From NCBI GenBank assembly GCA_016779995.1, contig JADHMO010000006.1, positions 1 to 64,000 of the forward strand: a DNA stretch of 64,000 bases, written 5' to 3'. A program made the translations under genes and the position numbers. Positions 25,728-35,831 of this stretch are shown here, piece after piece (position 1 is the stretch's first letter; every line of letters begins with the position of its first letter). The stretch is from Flavobacteriales bacterium. GTDB taxonomy: Bacteria > Bacteroidota > Bacteroidia > Flavobacteriales > UBA7312. The notes under the pieces were generated by a model. It worked only from the letters and a program-made list of their open reading frames with translations, did no database searches and was not told where the DNA came from.

Positions 25728-27065
25728 CTACTTCAGCTCAAAAGTATCCATAAACTTAGTGGTATAGTTACCGTTTATGAAGTCAGGATTGCTCATGAGT
25801 TGTAGGTGGAAAGGTATGGTTGTCTTTACGCCTTCTATCACAAATTCTTCTAAGGCTCTTTTCATCTTAGCGATGGCTTCCTCTCGGGTTTGTGCCACTG
25901 TTATGAGCTTAGCTATCATAGAATCGTAATTGGGCGGTATAATGTAGTTGGCATAGACGTGAGTATCTATACGTATGCCGTGCCCTCCCGGAGCGTGAAA
26001 GTTGGTAATCTTACCCGGACTTGGTCTGAAGTCGTTGTAAGGATCTTCGGCATTGATACGACACTCTATAGCATGCAGTTGTGGGTAATAGTTTTTACCT
26101 GATATTTTTATCCCTGCCGCTACTTTGATTTGCTCACAGATGAGGTCGTAGTCCACTACTTCTTCTGTAATGGGGTGTTCTACCTGAATACGTGTATTCA
26201 TCTCCATGAAGTAGAAGTTACGGTGTTTGTCCACTAAAAACTCTACTGTTCCTGCCCCTTCGTATTTCACCGATTCGGCGGCTTTTACAGCGGCTTTTCC
26301 CATAGCCTCTCTCAGCTCATCGGTCATGAATGGCGATGGCGTTTCTTCGACTAGCTTTTGGTGTCTTCTCTGTACCGAACAGTCTCTTTCAGAAAGGTGA
26401 CAGGCTTTTCCGGTGCTATCGCCAATGATTTGTATTTCTATATGTCTTGGGTCTTCTATGAATTTCTCCATATACATACCATCGTTGCCGAAGGCTGCTG
26501 CCGACTCTTGTCTGGCGGAGTCCCAAGCGGCTTCTAGCTCAGTGGCTTTCCATACCAAGCGCATACCTCTACCGCCACCACCAGCGGTAGCTTTTAGCAT
26601 AACGGGATAGCCGATTTCTTCAGCTAGTTTTTTACAGTGTGGAAAGTCATTAATAAGACCATCAGAACCTGGTATGGTGGGCACTCCAGCCTTTTTCATG
26701 GTTTCTTTGGCGGCGGCTTTATCGCCCATACCTTCAATCATTTCTGGTGAGGCACCAATAAATTTGATACCATTTTCGCCACATATCTTTGAGAACTTGG
26801 CGTTTTCGGAAAGGAAACCATAACCTGGGTGTATAGCATCAGCATTGGTAATTTCGGCTGCGGCTATGATGTTAGGGATATTCAAATAAGATTCGCTAGA
26901 TGGACCTGGGCCTACGCAAACGGCTTCATCGGCAAATCTAACGTGTAAACTGTCGGCATCGGCAGTAGAATAAACAGCAACTGTTTTGATGCCCATTTCT
27001 TTACAAGTACGGATAACTCTTAGTGCTATCTCGCCTCTATTGGCTATTAATATTTTGCTAAACAT
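25728..27065 (-). CDS. accC: Acetyl-CoA carboxylase, biotin carboxylase subunit
   Basis: Carboxylates biotin on BCCP with bicarbonate and ATP, the first half of malonyl-CoA synthesis for fatty acids. The 445-residue protein begins [23 protein letters not shown], has the ATP-grasp glycine-rich loop [12 protein letters not shown] (about 160-170) and the active-site segment [17 protein letters not shown]. Length is normal. It ends the cluster DUF177-rpmF-plsX-fabH-accB-accC, nine bases after accB, and is followed by a strong terminator. The carboxyltransferase subunits accA and accD are not here; the beta-type carboxyltransferase at 47285 belongs to a different complex type. Confidence 0.97.
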   Translation of the reverse strand: MFSKILIANRGEIALRVIRTCKEMGIKTVAVYSTADADSLHVRFADEAVCVGPGPSSESYLNIPNIIAAAEITNADAIHPGYGFLSENAKFSKICGENGIKFIGASPEMIEGMGDKAAAKETMKKAGVPTIPGSDGLINDFPHCKKLAEEIGYPVMLKATAGGGGRGMRLVWKATELEAAWDSARQESAAAFGNDGMYMEKFIEDPRHIEIQIIGDSTGKACHLSERDCSVQRRHQKLVEETPSPFMTDELREAMGKAAVKAAESVKYEGAGTVEFLVDKHRNFYFMEMNTRIQVEHPITEEVVDYDLICEQIKVAAGIKISGKNYYPQLHAIECRINAEDPYNDFRPSPGKITNFHAPGGHGIRIDTHVYANYIIPPNYDSMIAKLITVAQTREEAIAKMKRALEEFVIEGVKTTIPFHLQLMSNPDFINGNYTTKFMDTFELK

Positions 27066-27074
27066 AAGACTGTT

Positions 27075-27578
27075 TTAGGAAGGATCGACTATGAATAGAG
27101 GTTGGTCGTATTCTACAGGAGTAGAATCATCTACCAACACCTTAACTATTTTTCCACTCAACTCGGATTCTATTTCGTTGAAGAGTTTCATAGCTTCTAT
27201 CACACAAAGCACATCGCCTGATTTGATGGTATCGCCAACATTGACGAAGGTATCTTTATCTGGAGAAGGTTTTCTGTAGAAAGTTCCTATCATAGGCGAT
27301 TTTACAGTAATGTATTTGTCGTCATCGCTAGGCTCAGCCTTGGCCGGAGCATCGACCGCTGGAGTAGCTGGTGCTGCTGGAGCAGGAGCAGCAGTAGGCA
27401 TTACTGCCGCTGGGTTTTGTGCCACAGGGATTTGCTGTATGATAGTTGTCTCTGGAACAGCACCTTTCTTAGCCGGTGATTTAATGGATATTTTTACATT
27501 ATCAATTTCCAAATTGACTTCCGTTGCGCCAGACTTGGCAACAAACTTTATTAATTCTTGAATTTCTTTAATGTCCAT
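27075..27578 (-). CDS. accB: Biotin carboxyl carrier protein of acetyl-CoA carboxylase
   Basis: A 167-residue carrier that swings carboxybiotin between the two active sites. The N-terminal about 35 residues (MDIKEIQELIKFVAKSG) are the usual docking region, followed by an Ala/Pro-rich flexible linker (about 45-85, with repeated APAAP), and the biotinyl domain from about 88, with the lysine acceptor in CVIEAMKLFNEIES. It lies nine bases before accC and 24 bases after fabH. Confidence 0.97.
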   Translation of the reverse strand: MDIKEIQELIKFVAKSGATEVNLEIDNVKISIKSPAKKGAVPETTIIQQIPVAQNPAAVMPTAAPAPAAPATPAVDAPAKAEPSDDDKYITVKSPMIGTFYRKPSPDKDTFVNVGDTIKSGDVLCVIEAMKLFNEIESELSGKIVKVLVDDSTPVEYDQPLFIVDPS

Positions 27579-27602
27579 ATTATAATTTTTTCAAAGATAT
27601 GA

Positions 27603-28601
27603 TTATTTGCTATCGTATGCCCATTTTAAATAAATAGAGCCCCAGGTAAAGCCTCCGCCAAAGGCTGCTAAGATAAGATTATCTCCTTTATTCAGTTGAT
27701 TTTCCCACTCCCATAAGCATAACGGTATTGTTCCGTTGGTGGTGTTGCCATAACGCTGAATATTTAGCATGACTTTGTCTGTGCCAACGCCCATTCTATT
27801 GGCTGTAGCATCTATGATTCTTTTGTTAGCTTGATGAGGCACTAGCCAAGCGATATCCTCACCTTTGAGGTTATTTCTTTCCATAATTTCACCAGAAACA
27901 TCGGCCATACCTTTTACGGCAAATTTAAATACCGTTTGACCTTCTTGGTGTATGAAGTGCTCTTTATTTTTTATGGTTTCTTCGGAGGCAGGGTGGTACG
28001 AGCCGCCACCCGTCATGCGTAGGTAGTGGCGTCCTTCGCCATTACTTTTCATGATAGAATCTTGTACGCCTAAACCCTCTTCATTGGGCTCTAGTAAAAC
28101 AGCACCAGCGCCATCGCCAAAGATGATACACGTTTGTCGGTCGGTGTAGTCCACTATGGAAGACATCTTGTCTGCGCCGACTACAATAATTTTTTTGTAA
28201 GCTCCTGTTTCTATGTATTTGGCTGCTGTTGCTACCGAAAATAAAAAGCCTGAACAGGCCGCCATGAGGTCGTATGCAAAGGCGTTTTTAGCACCTATCT
28301 TATCGGCTATAATACAAGCTGTTGATGGAAATATCATATCAGGAGTTGCAGTAGCACAGATGATGCAGTCTATTTCTTCGGCTGCAACGCCTCTTTTTTG
28401 GAGTAATCCTTCAATAGCACCTACACCTAGGTCTGAGGAGGCTAAGCCTTCGCCTTTTAATATTCGTCTTTCTTTGATACCTGTTCGGGTGGTTATCCAC
28501 TCGTCATTGGTATCTACCATTGTTTCTAATTCTTGATTGGTTAATACGTATTCGGGTACGTATCCGTGAACGCCAGTTATGGCAGCTCTAAGCTTAGTCA
28601 T
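27603..28601 (-). CDS. fabH: 3-oxoacyl-ACP synthase III
   Basis: Starts fatty-acid synthesis by condensing an acyl-CoA with malonyl-ACP. The 332-residue thiolase-fold enzyme shows the catalytic Cys in [19 protein letters not shown], the His in [12 protein letters not shown] and the Asn in [11 protein letters not shown], completing the Cys-His-Asn triad. In Bacteroidota the enzyme often uses branched primers; specificity cannot be told here. It overlaps plsX by eight bases. Confidence 0.96.
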   Translation of the reverse strand: MTKLRAAITGVHGYVPEYVLTNQELETMVDTNDEWITTRTGIKERRILKGEGLASSDLGVGAIEGLLQKRGVAAEEIDCIICATATPDMIFPSTACIIADKIGAKNAFAYDLMAACSGFLFSVATAAKYIETGAYKKIIVVGADKMSSIVDYTDRQTCIIFGDGAGAVLLEPNEEGLGVQDSIMKSNGEGRHYLRMTGGGSYHPASEETIKNKEHFIHQEGQTVFKFAVKGMADVSGEIMERNNLKGEDIAWLVPHQANKRIIDATANRMGVGTDKVMLNIQRYGNTTNGTIPLCLWEWENQLNKGDNLILAAFGGGFTWGSIYLKWAYDSK

Positions 28602-29547
28602 TATTGAAGTTGTTTAAAATTTTTGTTGTGAGATCGGCCTCTACCACATCTGCTGTTAGCACTATCATGTTTTTTATAGCAACAGCATTAGAGATTCCGT
28701 GACCTATTACAACGGTTTTATTAAGCCCTAAAATGGGTGTTCCGCCATAGTTTTCGTAATTGAACCTATCGAAATAGTCGTCTTCTATTTGGCGTTGTTT
28801 GATGAGAGAATATACCGATTCTGCTTGTTTGAGTATAACATTTCCGCTAAAACCGTCACATACTATGACGTCACATTCGTCATCGAAGAGGTGTCGGCTT
28901 TCGATATTACCACAGAAGTTAAAGTCTGTGCTGTCTTTCATCATTTCGTGAGCGGCGATAGTTAGCATATTGCCTTTGGTTTCTTCTTCGCCAATGTTTA
29001 ACAGTCCGACACGTGGTGTTTTTACACCGCAAACGTGCTCAGCAAATAGAGAGCCGAGGATACCAAATTGGTACAATACGTCGGCTTTGCAATCGGCATT
29101 TGCCCCTACATCAAGTATGACGTTTACGCCGCCATCTAATTTGGGTAAGACAGAAGATATACAAGGGCGTAAAATACCTGGAATTGGCTTGACAGACATG
29201 TATCCGCCGACAAACATAGCACCTGTATTTCCAGCACTAGCAAAGCCATCTATTTGGCCTTTTTTGAGCAGACCGAAGCCTACGGCAATACTAGAGTTGG
29301 GTTTTTGAACGAATGCTTTGGTGGGGTGTTCGCCCATTTCTATGATATCGGGGGCGTGAACGATACTAAATGCAGATGCATCGACTTGGTGTTTTTTAAG
29401 TTCGCTAGTTATCTGGTCTTGGTCGCCAATTAGAACTATTTCGATACCGTCGGCAAGGTGGTTTAAGGCTAATACGCTCCCCTCAATTGTCGCTGACGGG
29501 GCAAAATCCCCACCCATTACATCTATACCTATTCGAACTTTAGTCAT
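28594..29547 (-). CDS. plsX: Phosphate acyltransferase PlsX
   Basis: Converts acyl-ACP to acyl-phosphate, the donor for the first step of phospholipid synthesis. The 317-residue protein opens with [20 protein letters not shown] and carries [21 protein letters not shown] and [16 protein letters not shown], all typical. It overlaps fabH by eight bases; rpmF lies upstream after an 86-base gap. Confidence 0.96.
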   Translation of the reverse strand: MTKVRIGIDVMGGDFAPSATIEGSVLALNHLADGIEIVLIGDQDQITSELKKHQVDASAFSIVHAPDIIEMGEHPTKAFVQKPNSSIAVGFGLLKKGQIDGFASAGNTGAMFVGGYMSVKPIPGILRPCISSVLPKLDGGVNVILDVGANADCKADVLYQFGILGSLFAEHVCGVKTPRVGLLNIGEEETKGNMLTIAAHEMMKDSTDFNFCGNIESRHLFDDECDVIVCDGFSGNVILKQAESVYSLIKQRQIEDDYFDRFNYENYGGTPILGLNKTVVIGHGISNAVAIKNMIVLTADVVEADLTTKILNNFNND

Positions 29548-29633
29548 AAAATAAAAGTAGACTTAAAAAGCTTTCAAAAAGTTTTTAAATCTACATGTAA
29601 TACACACGAGATTGTTAAATCTTGTGAGATAAA

Positions 29634-29813
29634 TTATTTTTCCATTACTACTTTACCTTTGTAGTAAAGTACACCATCTACCCAGTGAGTTCTGTGTGTT
29701 TGATGAGTCTCTCCAGTCGTTTGACATACGCTTAACTGTGGCGTTGTAGCTTTGTCGTGAGTACGTCTTTTATCTCTCCTTGTTTTAGAGATTTTACGTT
29801 TAGGATGTGCCAT
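29634..29813 (-). CDS. rpmF: 50S ribosomal protein L32
   Basis: A 59-residue basic protein, [20 protein letters not shown] at the start, then [18 protein letters not shown] and [11 protein letters not shown] at the end. This is the standard L32 pattern; only one Cys is seen, so it is the type without a zinc ribbon. The gene lies between DUF177 and plsX, its conserved place in many bacteria. Only nine bases separate it from the DUF177 stop. Confidence 0.95.
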   Translation of the reverse strand: MAHPKRKISKTRRDKRRTHDKATTPQLSVCQTTGETHQTHRTHWVDGVLYYKGKVVMEK

Positions 29814-29822
29814 AATCTAAAT

Positions 29823-30344
29823 TTATTTAGTCTTTAGTTGTTTTAAATTTTCCCATCGTGGGTCAATTGTTTCGTCAATATCTTCTGTCAATCCCATCTG
29901 TTCGATATGTTCCAACATTTCGGGGTTGCACTCGTCCAATGATTGGTGTGTACGTTTAGAGGGTAGCGATAAATGAGCAAATTCATAGATATACCGTGCT
30001 AAAGATAGGGTATGTTCGTTGCTCGAAAGAATGAGGATTTCATCACTTTCTACGCTTTCCACAATGTCAGAAAACTTAACAATCAATTCAAAGTGTTGAT
30101 TTATTTCTTGTTGATAGTCTTCGGTACATCGGTCACAAGCTAAAGTGATATGTCCAGTAATGGCAAAATCTAATTGTAGTAATGTTGCTTTTTTTACTAG
30201 AGTAATAGTTGTGCTAATATTAGCCTTTTCTATCTCAGAATAATCAAACAGTGTAAAGAACGAATCTTCAATGTCAAAGTTGAATTGGTGGCTGCCTAAT
30301 TTTAATGCCGAAAATTGAATTTCAAAATCTTTAGACTTAACCAT
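29823..30344 (-). CDS. DUF177 (YceD) family protein
   Basis: A 173-residue cytoplasmic protein of the YceD/DUF177 family, which is linked to 23S rRNA handling in other bacteria and almost always precedes rpmF, as here. The core signature is LACDRCTEDYQQEINQHFEL, with the paired cysteines, and the acidic middle VESVESDEILIL. The C-terminus DPRWENLKQLKTK is typical of Bacteroidota members. A minus-strand -7 element TACATTTG (30380-30373) lies about 29 bases above the start. Confidence 0.9.
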   Translation of the reverse strand: MVKSKDFEIQFSALKLGSHQFNFDIEDSFFTLFDYSEIEKANISTTITLVKKATLLQLDFAITGHITLACDRCTEDYQQEINQHFELIVKFSDIVESVESDEILILSSNEHTLSLARYIYEFAHLSLPSKRTHQSLDECNPEMLEHIEQMGLTEDIDETIDPRWENLKQLKTK

Positions 30345-30425
30345 ACATTCAGAACTTTTTCAAAGTAGCCTGCAAATGTAATAAAATTCCTTAAATCTAT
30401 CCTTTGCAATAGAAATGAATACGCA

Positions 30426-31481
30426 CTAACGTTCTCTAGCCTTTTCTTTTTTGGCTTGCGACGGTAAAATATTGCTGTTTAGCTCTTGCCATTCTTGGCG
30501 TTTTTTGTAGATGTCACATGCGGTATAAATGGCCTGTATGAAAGAGCTTTCAGAAGCTATGTTTTTACCAGCGATATCGAAGGCAGTACCGTGATCAGGC
30601 GAAGTTCTAACTACTGACAATCCAGAGGTAAAGTTCACGCCATTTCCAAAAGACAAGGTTTTGAAAGGCACTAAGCCTTGGTCGTGGTACATGGCTAATA
30701 CTCCGTCAAAGGCCATTAATTGATTTGAGCCAAAAAAGCCATCAGCAGGGTATGGTCCAAAGGCCAATAGCCCTTTGTCTTCGGCTTTTTGCAATGCTGG
30801 TATTATGGTCTTTTTTTCTTCTTGCCCAAGCAAACCATTATCTCCTGCGTGGGGGTTCAGTCCCAAAACAGCAATTTTTGGCTTACGAATACCAAAATCT
30901 TGTATTAAACTTTGGTTAAAGGACTCTAGCTTTTGCAGTATCAATTCTTGGGTAATGTGTTTGGATACTTGTTGTAGTGGCAGATGACCTGTCACTACGC
31001 CTATGCGCAGTTCTTTATTAAGCATTAACATCAAAGCCTGACCTTCAAATTGTTGTTCTAAAAATTCGGTATGACCAGAAAACTTAAAGCTATCGGACTG
31101 TATGTTTTCTTTATTGATGGGGGCTGTTACTAGAACATCAATACTTCCATTTTGTAGGGCTTGACAGGCTTTTTCAAGAGATTTCAAGGCATATTTACCG
31201 CCATTTTCCTTACTACCATAGTTGGGGCTAAGCGTTTCTTTCCAGCAGTTTATTACATTTACTTTTTTGTGCTTACTTTCCTTGAGGGACTGTATTTTAT
31301 GGAGGTTTATTTCTTCTAATCCTAATTGTTTTTTGGTGTTCACAGCTAAATGGTAATCGCCAAAAAGTATGGGCGTACAAAAGTCTAGCATGCGTTTATC
31401 ATGAAAACTTTTTAAGATGACTTCTAATCCTATGCCATTGGTGTCACCTATGGATATGCCTAATTTGATGGCTTTACTCAT
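30426..31481 (-). CDS. pdxA: 4-hydroxythreonine-4-phosphate dehydrogenase
   Basis: Oxidises 4-phosphohydroxy-threonine in the DXP-dependent route to pyridoxal phosphate. The 351-residue enzyme begins LGISIGDTNGIGLEVILKSF and has VTAPINKE, SGHTEFL, GLNPHAGDNGLLG (metal-binding His) and AMYHDQGLVPFK with the second metal ligands. The PLP route also uses the DXP made by dxs in this window. The start shares one base with the end of the aminopeptidase gene, so the two are cotranscribed. Confidence 0.95.
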   Translation of the reverse strand: MSKAIKLGISIGDTNGIGLEVILKSFHDKRMLDFCTPILFGDYHLAVNTKKQLGLEEINLHKIQSLKESKHKKVNVINCWKETLSPNYGSKENGGKYALKSLEKACQALQNGSIDVLVTAPINKENIQSDSFKFSGHTEFLEQQFEGQALMLMLNKELRIGVVTGHLPLQQVSKHITQELILQKLESFNQSLIQDFGIRKPKIAVLGLNPHAGDNGLLGQEEKKTIIPALQKAEDKGLLAFGPYPADGFFGSNQLMAFDGVLAMYHDQGLVPFKTLSFGNGVNFTSGLSVVRTSPDHGTAFDIAGKNIASESSFIQAIYTACDIYKKRQEWQELNSNILPSQAKKEKARER

Positions 31482-32887
31482 TAGACTTTAGTTTTTAGGA
31501 AATCGAACAATAAGCGTACGCCTACACCTGTACCACCTTGCCCTCTGTAGTTAAAAGGGCTTTGGGTAAATGCTGGCCCAGCAATGTCTAAGTGGGTATA
31601 TGGGTAGTCGGTAAAATGCTCTAAAAACTTACCAGCAGTGATGGCTCCAGCTTCGGCACCACCTAGGTTTTTGAGGTCGGCAATGGTCGATTTTAAATCC
31701 TCTTTATATTCTTCCCAAAAGGGAAATTCTGCCAACCTTTCGTGCACTCTGTGTCCACTTTCTTTCAGCTCAGACAGGGTCTTTTGGTCGTTGCCCATAG
31801 CTACAATACCTTGTTTGCCGATGGCTCGAGCGGCGGCACCTGTTAGGGTGGCTAGGTCAATCACAATTTCGGGCTTATATTTTTTAGCATAGCTGAGAGC
31901 ATCGGCAAGTATCAATCGTCCTTCAGCATCGGTGTTGAGCACTTCTACTGTAGAGCCGTCGTGCATAGTAATGACATCGCCGGGGGCATAAGCATTGCCA
32001 GACGGTCTGTTGTCAGTAGCAGGAACTAAACCGACTACGTGTACGTTTAATTTTGCTTTGGCTATGGCGTACATCGTACCGACCACGGCAGCCGAACCTC
32101 CCATATCGCACTTCATGATATCCATAGAGTTGGGCGTAGGCTTGAGACTCAAACCACCAGTATCATAAACGATGCCTTTACCAACCAATACGATGGGTTT
32201 GTTGTTAGTCGCCCCTTTGGGTTTCCACTCCATAATGTTAAATGTAGGGGGGTCAATACTTCCTTTATTGACGGCTAGAAGTCCTCCCATTTTCAGAGCT
32301 TCTATTTTACTTTTATGAAAGACTTCTACGCTAAAGCCCGATTCCTTTGCTAGTGCTTCGATATCCTTACTGTATTGGGGTGCGGTTAGGTATGAAAAGG
32401 GCTCATTGACTAAGTCTCTAGCCACATAAGTCCCTTGCACCACCGATTGTAAGTGCTGAATGTCTTGTTTAGAGCCATCGAAGTGTAGCCCTATGGACTT
32501 TAGGCTATGGGTTTTTTTATCCTTAAAATATTTTAGAAACTGATAATTGGTTAAGGCTAAACCTTCGACAAATGCCAAACTTTCGCTTGAATTCTTGCAG
32601 CAATCAACGACGGTGATGTCTTCTATTTTTTCTTTAATAATTAGAGGGTGCAAACTGTTGGCAGACAAACGTATTTTTTCCAAATCATCGGAGGTAATCA
32701 CCACAAAGATACAATGGCTATATCGGTTGATAAGCATACTTTTTTGCTCGTTCTTGAGGGCTTTTTCAAGGTATTTCTTTTCCTCCGTGCTTAAGTCAAA
32801 CTCAGCTAAGTGGTCTAAAGATTTGCATAGCAATATTAAGGATTGTTGTTTAGAAAAATCTTTTGATAGGGATAGGTGTAAGTCCAT
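31481..32887 (-). CDS. Leucyl aminopeptidase family protein (M17)
   Basis: A 468-residue cytosolic exopeptidase with two metal ions. The C-terminal catalytic half carries VGKGIVYDTGGLSLKP, KCDMGGSAAVVG and the family signature NTDAEGRLILADAL (metal-binding Asp and Glu). The N-terminal third is the poorly conserved hexamer-forming domain. I use the ATG at 32887, because the longer frame adds ten residues without family resemblance. It is divergent from mqnC with 45 bases between starts, and its last base overlaps the pdxA start. Confidence 0.93.
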   Translation of the reverse strand: MDLHLSLSKDFSKQQSLILLCKSLDHLAEFDLSTEEKKYLEKALKNEQKSMLINRYSHCIFVVITSDDLEKIRLSANSLHPLIIKEKIEDITVVDCCKNSSESLAFVEGLALTNYQFLKYFKDKKTHSLKSIGLHFDGSKQDIQHLQSVVQGTYVARDLVNEPFSYLTAPQYSKDIEALAKESGFSVEVFHKSKIEALKMGGLLAVNKGSIDPPTFNIMEWKPKGATNNKPIVLVGKGIVYDTGGLSLKPTPNSMDIMKCDMGGSAAVVGTMYAIAKAKLNVHVVGLVPATDNRPSGNAYAPGDVITMHDGSTVEVLNTDAEGRLILADALSYAKKYKPEIVIDLATLTGAAARAIGKQGIVAMGNDQKTLSELKESGHRVHERLAEFPFWEEYKEDLKSTIADLKNLGGAEAGAITAGKFLEHFTDYPYTHLDIAGPAFTQSPFNYRGQGGTGVGVRLLFDFLKTKV

Positions 32888-32900
32888 AATTATAATGTCG

Positions 32901-32908
32901 TATTTTTG
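32901..32908 (+). promoter_or_regulatory. -7 promoter element of mqnC
   Basis: TATTTTTG matches TAnnTTTG and lies 25 bases before the mqnC ATG at 32933. No clear -33 is seen at 17-23 bases upstream, a region that is also the start of the divergent aminopeptidase gene. Confidence 0.45.
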
Positions 32909-32932
32909 TACCTTCAAAATTAGACAATTTAG

Positions 32933-34057
32933 ATGAATATAGACGCTTTATTACAACGAGCTTTAGCTTTTGAATTTTTATCGGCAGAAGAAGGTCAATA
33001 TCTTTTTGAACATGCCCCTACTGCCGATTTAATGTATGTTGCCAATGAGCTGAGAAAAATACAAAAGCCTGATGGTTTGGTCACTTGGCAGATTGACAGA
33101 AATGTCAACACTACCAATGCTTGTATTGCCAATTGTAAGTTTTGCAACTTTTTTAGACCACCGGGTCATGAGGAAGTCTATGTTACATCTATAGAAGAGT
33201 ACAAGCCCAAAATAGAAGAAACTATTCGTTATGGCGGAGACCAATTGCTTTTGCAAGGCGGACATCACCCCGATTTAGGCTTAGATTTTTACACCAATCT
33301 GTTCAGTGAGCTCAAAGACCTTTATCCTGAAATTCGCTTACATGCTTTAGGGCCGCCAGAAGTAGCTCACATTTGTAAGCTAGAGGGCAAAAGTCACACC
33401 GAAGTTTTGACGGCATTGAAAGAAGCTGGTATGGACAGTTTACCTGGTGCTGGGGCAGAAATACTAAACGATAGAGTCAGACGACTTATATCTCGTGGAA
33501 AATGTACTGGTCAGGAGTGGCTAGATGTTATGCGTGCTTGTCATCAATTGCACATTACCACTTCAGCCACTATGATGTTCGGTCACATTGAAACTTTAGA
33601 AGAACGCTTTGAACATTTGGTATGGATTCGTCAGGTGCAGTCGGAAAAACCAGCCGATGCCGAGGGATTTTTAGCCTTTATTCCTTGGCCTTTTATGGAC
33701 GATGGCACTTTGCTCAATCGTATTCGAGGGATTAAAAATAACGTATCTGCTGATGAATATTTGCGTATGATTGCCATTAGTAGAATTATGTTGCCCAATA
33801 TTAAAAACATACAAGCCTCTTGGCTAACGGTTGGTAAGGAAACGGCTCAGTTGTGTTTGCACGGTGGAGCTAATGATTTTGGTTCTATTATGATTGAAGA
33901 AAATGTAGTTTCGGCAGCAGGAGCACCCCATCGTTTTACTTACAAAAGCATACAAGAATCGATTCGTAAAGCGGGTTTTGAGCCTCAGCTAAGAAGACAA
34001 GATTATACCTTTAGGGAAATTCCTGAAGGCATTGAAGAACAAATCATTAATTACTAA
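32933..34057 (+). CDS. mqnC: Cyclic dehypoxanthinyl futalosine synthase (radical SAM)
   Basis: Radical-SAM enzyme of the futalosine route to menaquinone. The 374-residue protein has the cluster motif ACIANCKFCNF (Cys-x3-Cys-x2-Cys), a SAM-binding QGGHHPDLGLDFY, and the MqnC-type stretch PGAGAEILNDRVRRLISRGK followed by TSATMMFGHIETLEERFEHL. These favour MqnC over the related MqnE, whose cluster region reads differently. It indicates that this organism makes menaquinone by the futalosine pathway. It overlaps ribE by one base; no other mqn gene is visible. Confidence 0.9.
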   Translation: MNIDALLQRALAFEFLSAEEGQYLFEHAPTADLMYVANELRKIQKPDGLVTWQIDRNVNTTNACIANCKFCNFFRPPGHEEVYVTSIEEYKPKIEETIRYGGDQLLLQGGHHPDLGLDFYTNLFSELKDLYPEIRLHALGPPEVAHICKLEGKSHTEVLTALKEAGMDSLPGAGAEILNDRVRRLISRGKCTGQEWLDVMRACHQLHITTSATMMFGHIETLEERFEHLVWIRQVQSEKPADAEGFLAFIPWPFMDDGTLLNRIRGIKNNVSADEYLRMIAISRIMLPNIKNIQASWLTVGKETAQLCLHGGANDFGSIMIEENVVSAAGAPHRFTYKSIQESIRKAGFEPQLRRQDYTFREIPEGIEEQIINY

Positions 34058-34635
34058 TGTTTACAGGTATCATAGAACATATCGGTGAAGTGGTATCCTT
34101 GGAGAGAGAGCAAGATAATTTGCATATTTCTATGCGTACACCCATAACTTCAGAATTGAAGATAGACCAAAGCGTGGCACACAATGGCGTATGTCTAACG
34201 GTTGTAGCCATACATGATGATATTTACACCGTAACGGCTATTAAAGAAACTTTAGACAAAAGCAATTTGGGACAGTTGGAAGTAGGGCATAAAGTCAATA
34301 TTGAGCGATGTATGAAGTTAGGCGATAGACTAGATGGTCATATTGTTCAAGGTCATGTGGACCAAACTGCTCAATGCACACATATTGGGCAAGAACAGGG
34401 TTGGCATACCTATACTTTTGAATATATGCCTTCTCAAAATATCACCGTAGAGAAAGGGTCTATATGTGTCAATGGGGTAAGTTTGACGGTGGTCAATTCT
34501 CAAAAAAACAGCTTTTCGGTGGCCATCATACCTTACACTTACGAGCATACCAATTTTCAGTATTTAGAAGTTGGTAGTACGGTCAATTTAGAGTTTGATA
34601 TTATTGGCAAGTACATTACAAAAATGAATGCATGA
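34057..34635 (+). CDS. ribE: Riboflavin synthase, alpha chain
   Basis: Dismutates two 6,7-dimethyl-8-ribityllumazine molecules into riboflavin. The 192-residue protein shows two lumazine-binding repeats: MFTGIIEHIGEV with VAHNGVCLTVV, and HIVQGHVDQTAQ with KGSICVNGVSLTVVN. The length is slightly short of the usual about 200. It starts on the last base of the mqnC stop and overlaps the DUF3817 gene by four bases. Confidence 0.95.
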   Translation: MFTGIIEHIGEVVSLEREQDNLHISMRTPITSELKIDQSVAHNGVCLTVVAIHDDIYTVTAIKETLDKSNLGQLEVGHKVNIERCMKLGDRLDGHIVQGHVDQTAQCTHIGQEQGWHTYTFEYMPSQNITVEKGSICVNGVSLTVVNSQKNSFSVAIIPYTYEHTNFQYLEVGSTVNLEFDIIGKYITKMNA

Positions 34636-34904
34636 AAACATTTTTTAGACTCATTACCCTATTAGAGGGGCTATCTTATATTCTTTTATTATTTATTGCA
34701 ACCCCCTTAAAGCATTGGGGTGGCGATGATGCTTTCGTCAAGCTATTGGGGATGCCTCATGGGGTATTGTTTATGCTATATCTTGTTTTAGCATTGCTTC
34801 TTAAAGAAGACTATCAGTGGAACAGACTAGATATGCTAATCGTTTGTTTAGCTTCTATTATTCCTTTTGGTACTTTTTATGTAGATAAGAAGTATTTGAG
34901 GTAA
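34632..34904 (+). CDS. DUF3817 membrane protein
   Basis: A 90-residue inner-membrane protein with three hydrophobic segments. RLITLLEGLSYILLLFIATPLKH and the middle LLGMPHGVLFMLYL are diagnostic of DUF3817, and FGTFYVDKKYLR ends it in the usual way. The family often sits beside transporters or synthases; here it overlaps ribE by four bases. Function unknown. A long palindromic element follows and may stop transcription. Confidence 0.9.
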   Translation: MKTFFRLITLLEGLSYILLLFIATPLKHWGGDDAFVKLLGMPHGVLFMLYLVLALLLKEDYQWNRLDMLIVCLASIIPFGTFYVDKKYLR

Positions 34905-34917
34905 TTGTTTTCGTATT

Positions 34918-35001
34918 GTTGTCTTCGGCTTCGCTCAGACAACAAGGATAGTACGTTGTCTGAGCGAAGCCGAAGACAACATTTACCTAGTCGAAGACAA
35001 C
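34918..35001. repeat. Long palindromic element, copy A (26-bp arms, 11-base loop)
   Basis: Two perfectly complementary 26-base arms (34918-34943 and 34955-34980) with core TTCGGCTTCGCTCAG / CTGAGCGAAGCCGAA enclose the loop AAGGATAGTAC. A partial third arm GTCGAAGACAAC follows at 34990-35001. The element fills the gap between the convergent DUF3817 and S74 genes and could act as a bidirectional terminator. It is nearly the same as copy B at 41830. Confidence 0.95.
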
Positions 35002-35011
35002 AATCAGATAA

Positions 35012-35821
35012 CTATTTCCTTTGCCTAGCCGCACGTATGTCGTGCAATTCTTTTTGTAGGTCTTGTATAGCGTTAACCATTAGCCAAATGATTTCTGAGG
35101 AGTCAAATTGGCGTTTGTCTTTCAGACCACTAGGACCCTTACTATCGTCAAAACGACTAACGGTATTGGGCAGTATCTTTTCTATTTCTTGGGCAATAAT
35201 TCCTGCAAAAGTGCTGGTTGTATCGCTGTATCCTGATTTACTGGTATAGTTGTATAAGATGGGGTTAATGCGCATCAATTCGTCTATGCCTTTACGGTAA
35301 TCTTTGATGTTCTTTTTTAGTCTTTGGTCCGAATACGTTAGCCAAGCTCCCCCTCCAGTTTTGGAAGCATTGCCATTCACAGAAAGTGTCTGGTCGGGAG
35401 TGTTGGTATTGATACCTACACGACCACTAGGGCCTGAATATTCGGAAAAGCCAGGCAAATGAATAGTGAGTAAATCGTTTTCGGTCCAACTATTACCATT
35501 ATAATAGAGAGAATTGGATACCTGTGTACCGTTTTCGATATTGATGACTGGTATTGTTACAGTATTACCATCGCTGATACTCAGTTGATCGCCATCAATG
35601 GATAAGGTTTGCCTTAGTTTAATCCAACTATTGGGACTTTTTTGATAGACCGAATTTTGAGTGGTATTATACACTACAGAACCTAATAGGGGGTTACTGA
35701 TGGCATTCATTTCTGCCGTACTAACATTGGATAGGCGCAATAAACTTTGAGCATGTGGAGCTTGTGCTACTACTTGTCCAAAATAAAAGGCAAATATAAA
35801 AAGGGCTATGTATGTTTTCAT
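35012..35821 (-). CDS. Secreted protein with S74 (endosialidase-chaperone) C-terminus
   Basis: A 269-residue protein with a signal peptide (MKTYIALFIFAFYFGQVVAQ); I use the ATG at 35821 for that reason. The N-terminal half has the module LRLSNVSTAEMNAISNPLLGSVVYNT followed by LSIDGDQLSISDGNTVTIP, found in Bacteroidota secreted proteins. The C-terminal about 100 residues form an S74 domain: YSDQRLKKNIKDYRKG with the autocleavage Ser, FAGIIAQEIEKILPNTV, and a terminal helix for trimer assembly. In phages this domain folds trimeric fibres and cuts itself off; in bacteria the role is less clear. It lies 10 bases after the 35832 gene. Confidence 0.82.
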   Translation of the reverse strand: MKTYIALFIFAFYFGQVVAQAPHAQSLLRLSNVSTAEMNAISNPLLGSVVYNTTQNSVYQKSPNSWIKLRQTLSIDGDQLSISDGNTVTIPVINIENGTQVSNSLYYNGNSWTENDLLTIHLPGFSEYSGPSGRVGINTNTPDQTLSVNGNASKTGGGAWLTYSDQRLKKNIKDYRKGIDELMRINPILYNYTSKSGYSDTTSTFAGIIAQEIEKILPNTVSRFDDSKGPSGLKDKRQFDSSEIIWLMVNAIQDLQKELHDIRAARQRK

Positions 35822-35831
35822 GGGGCTATTT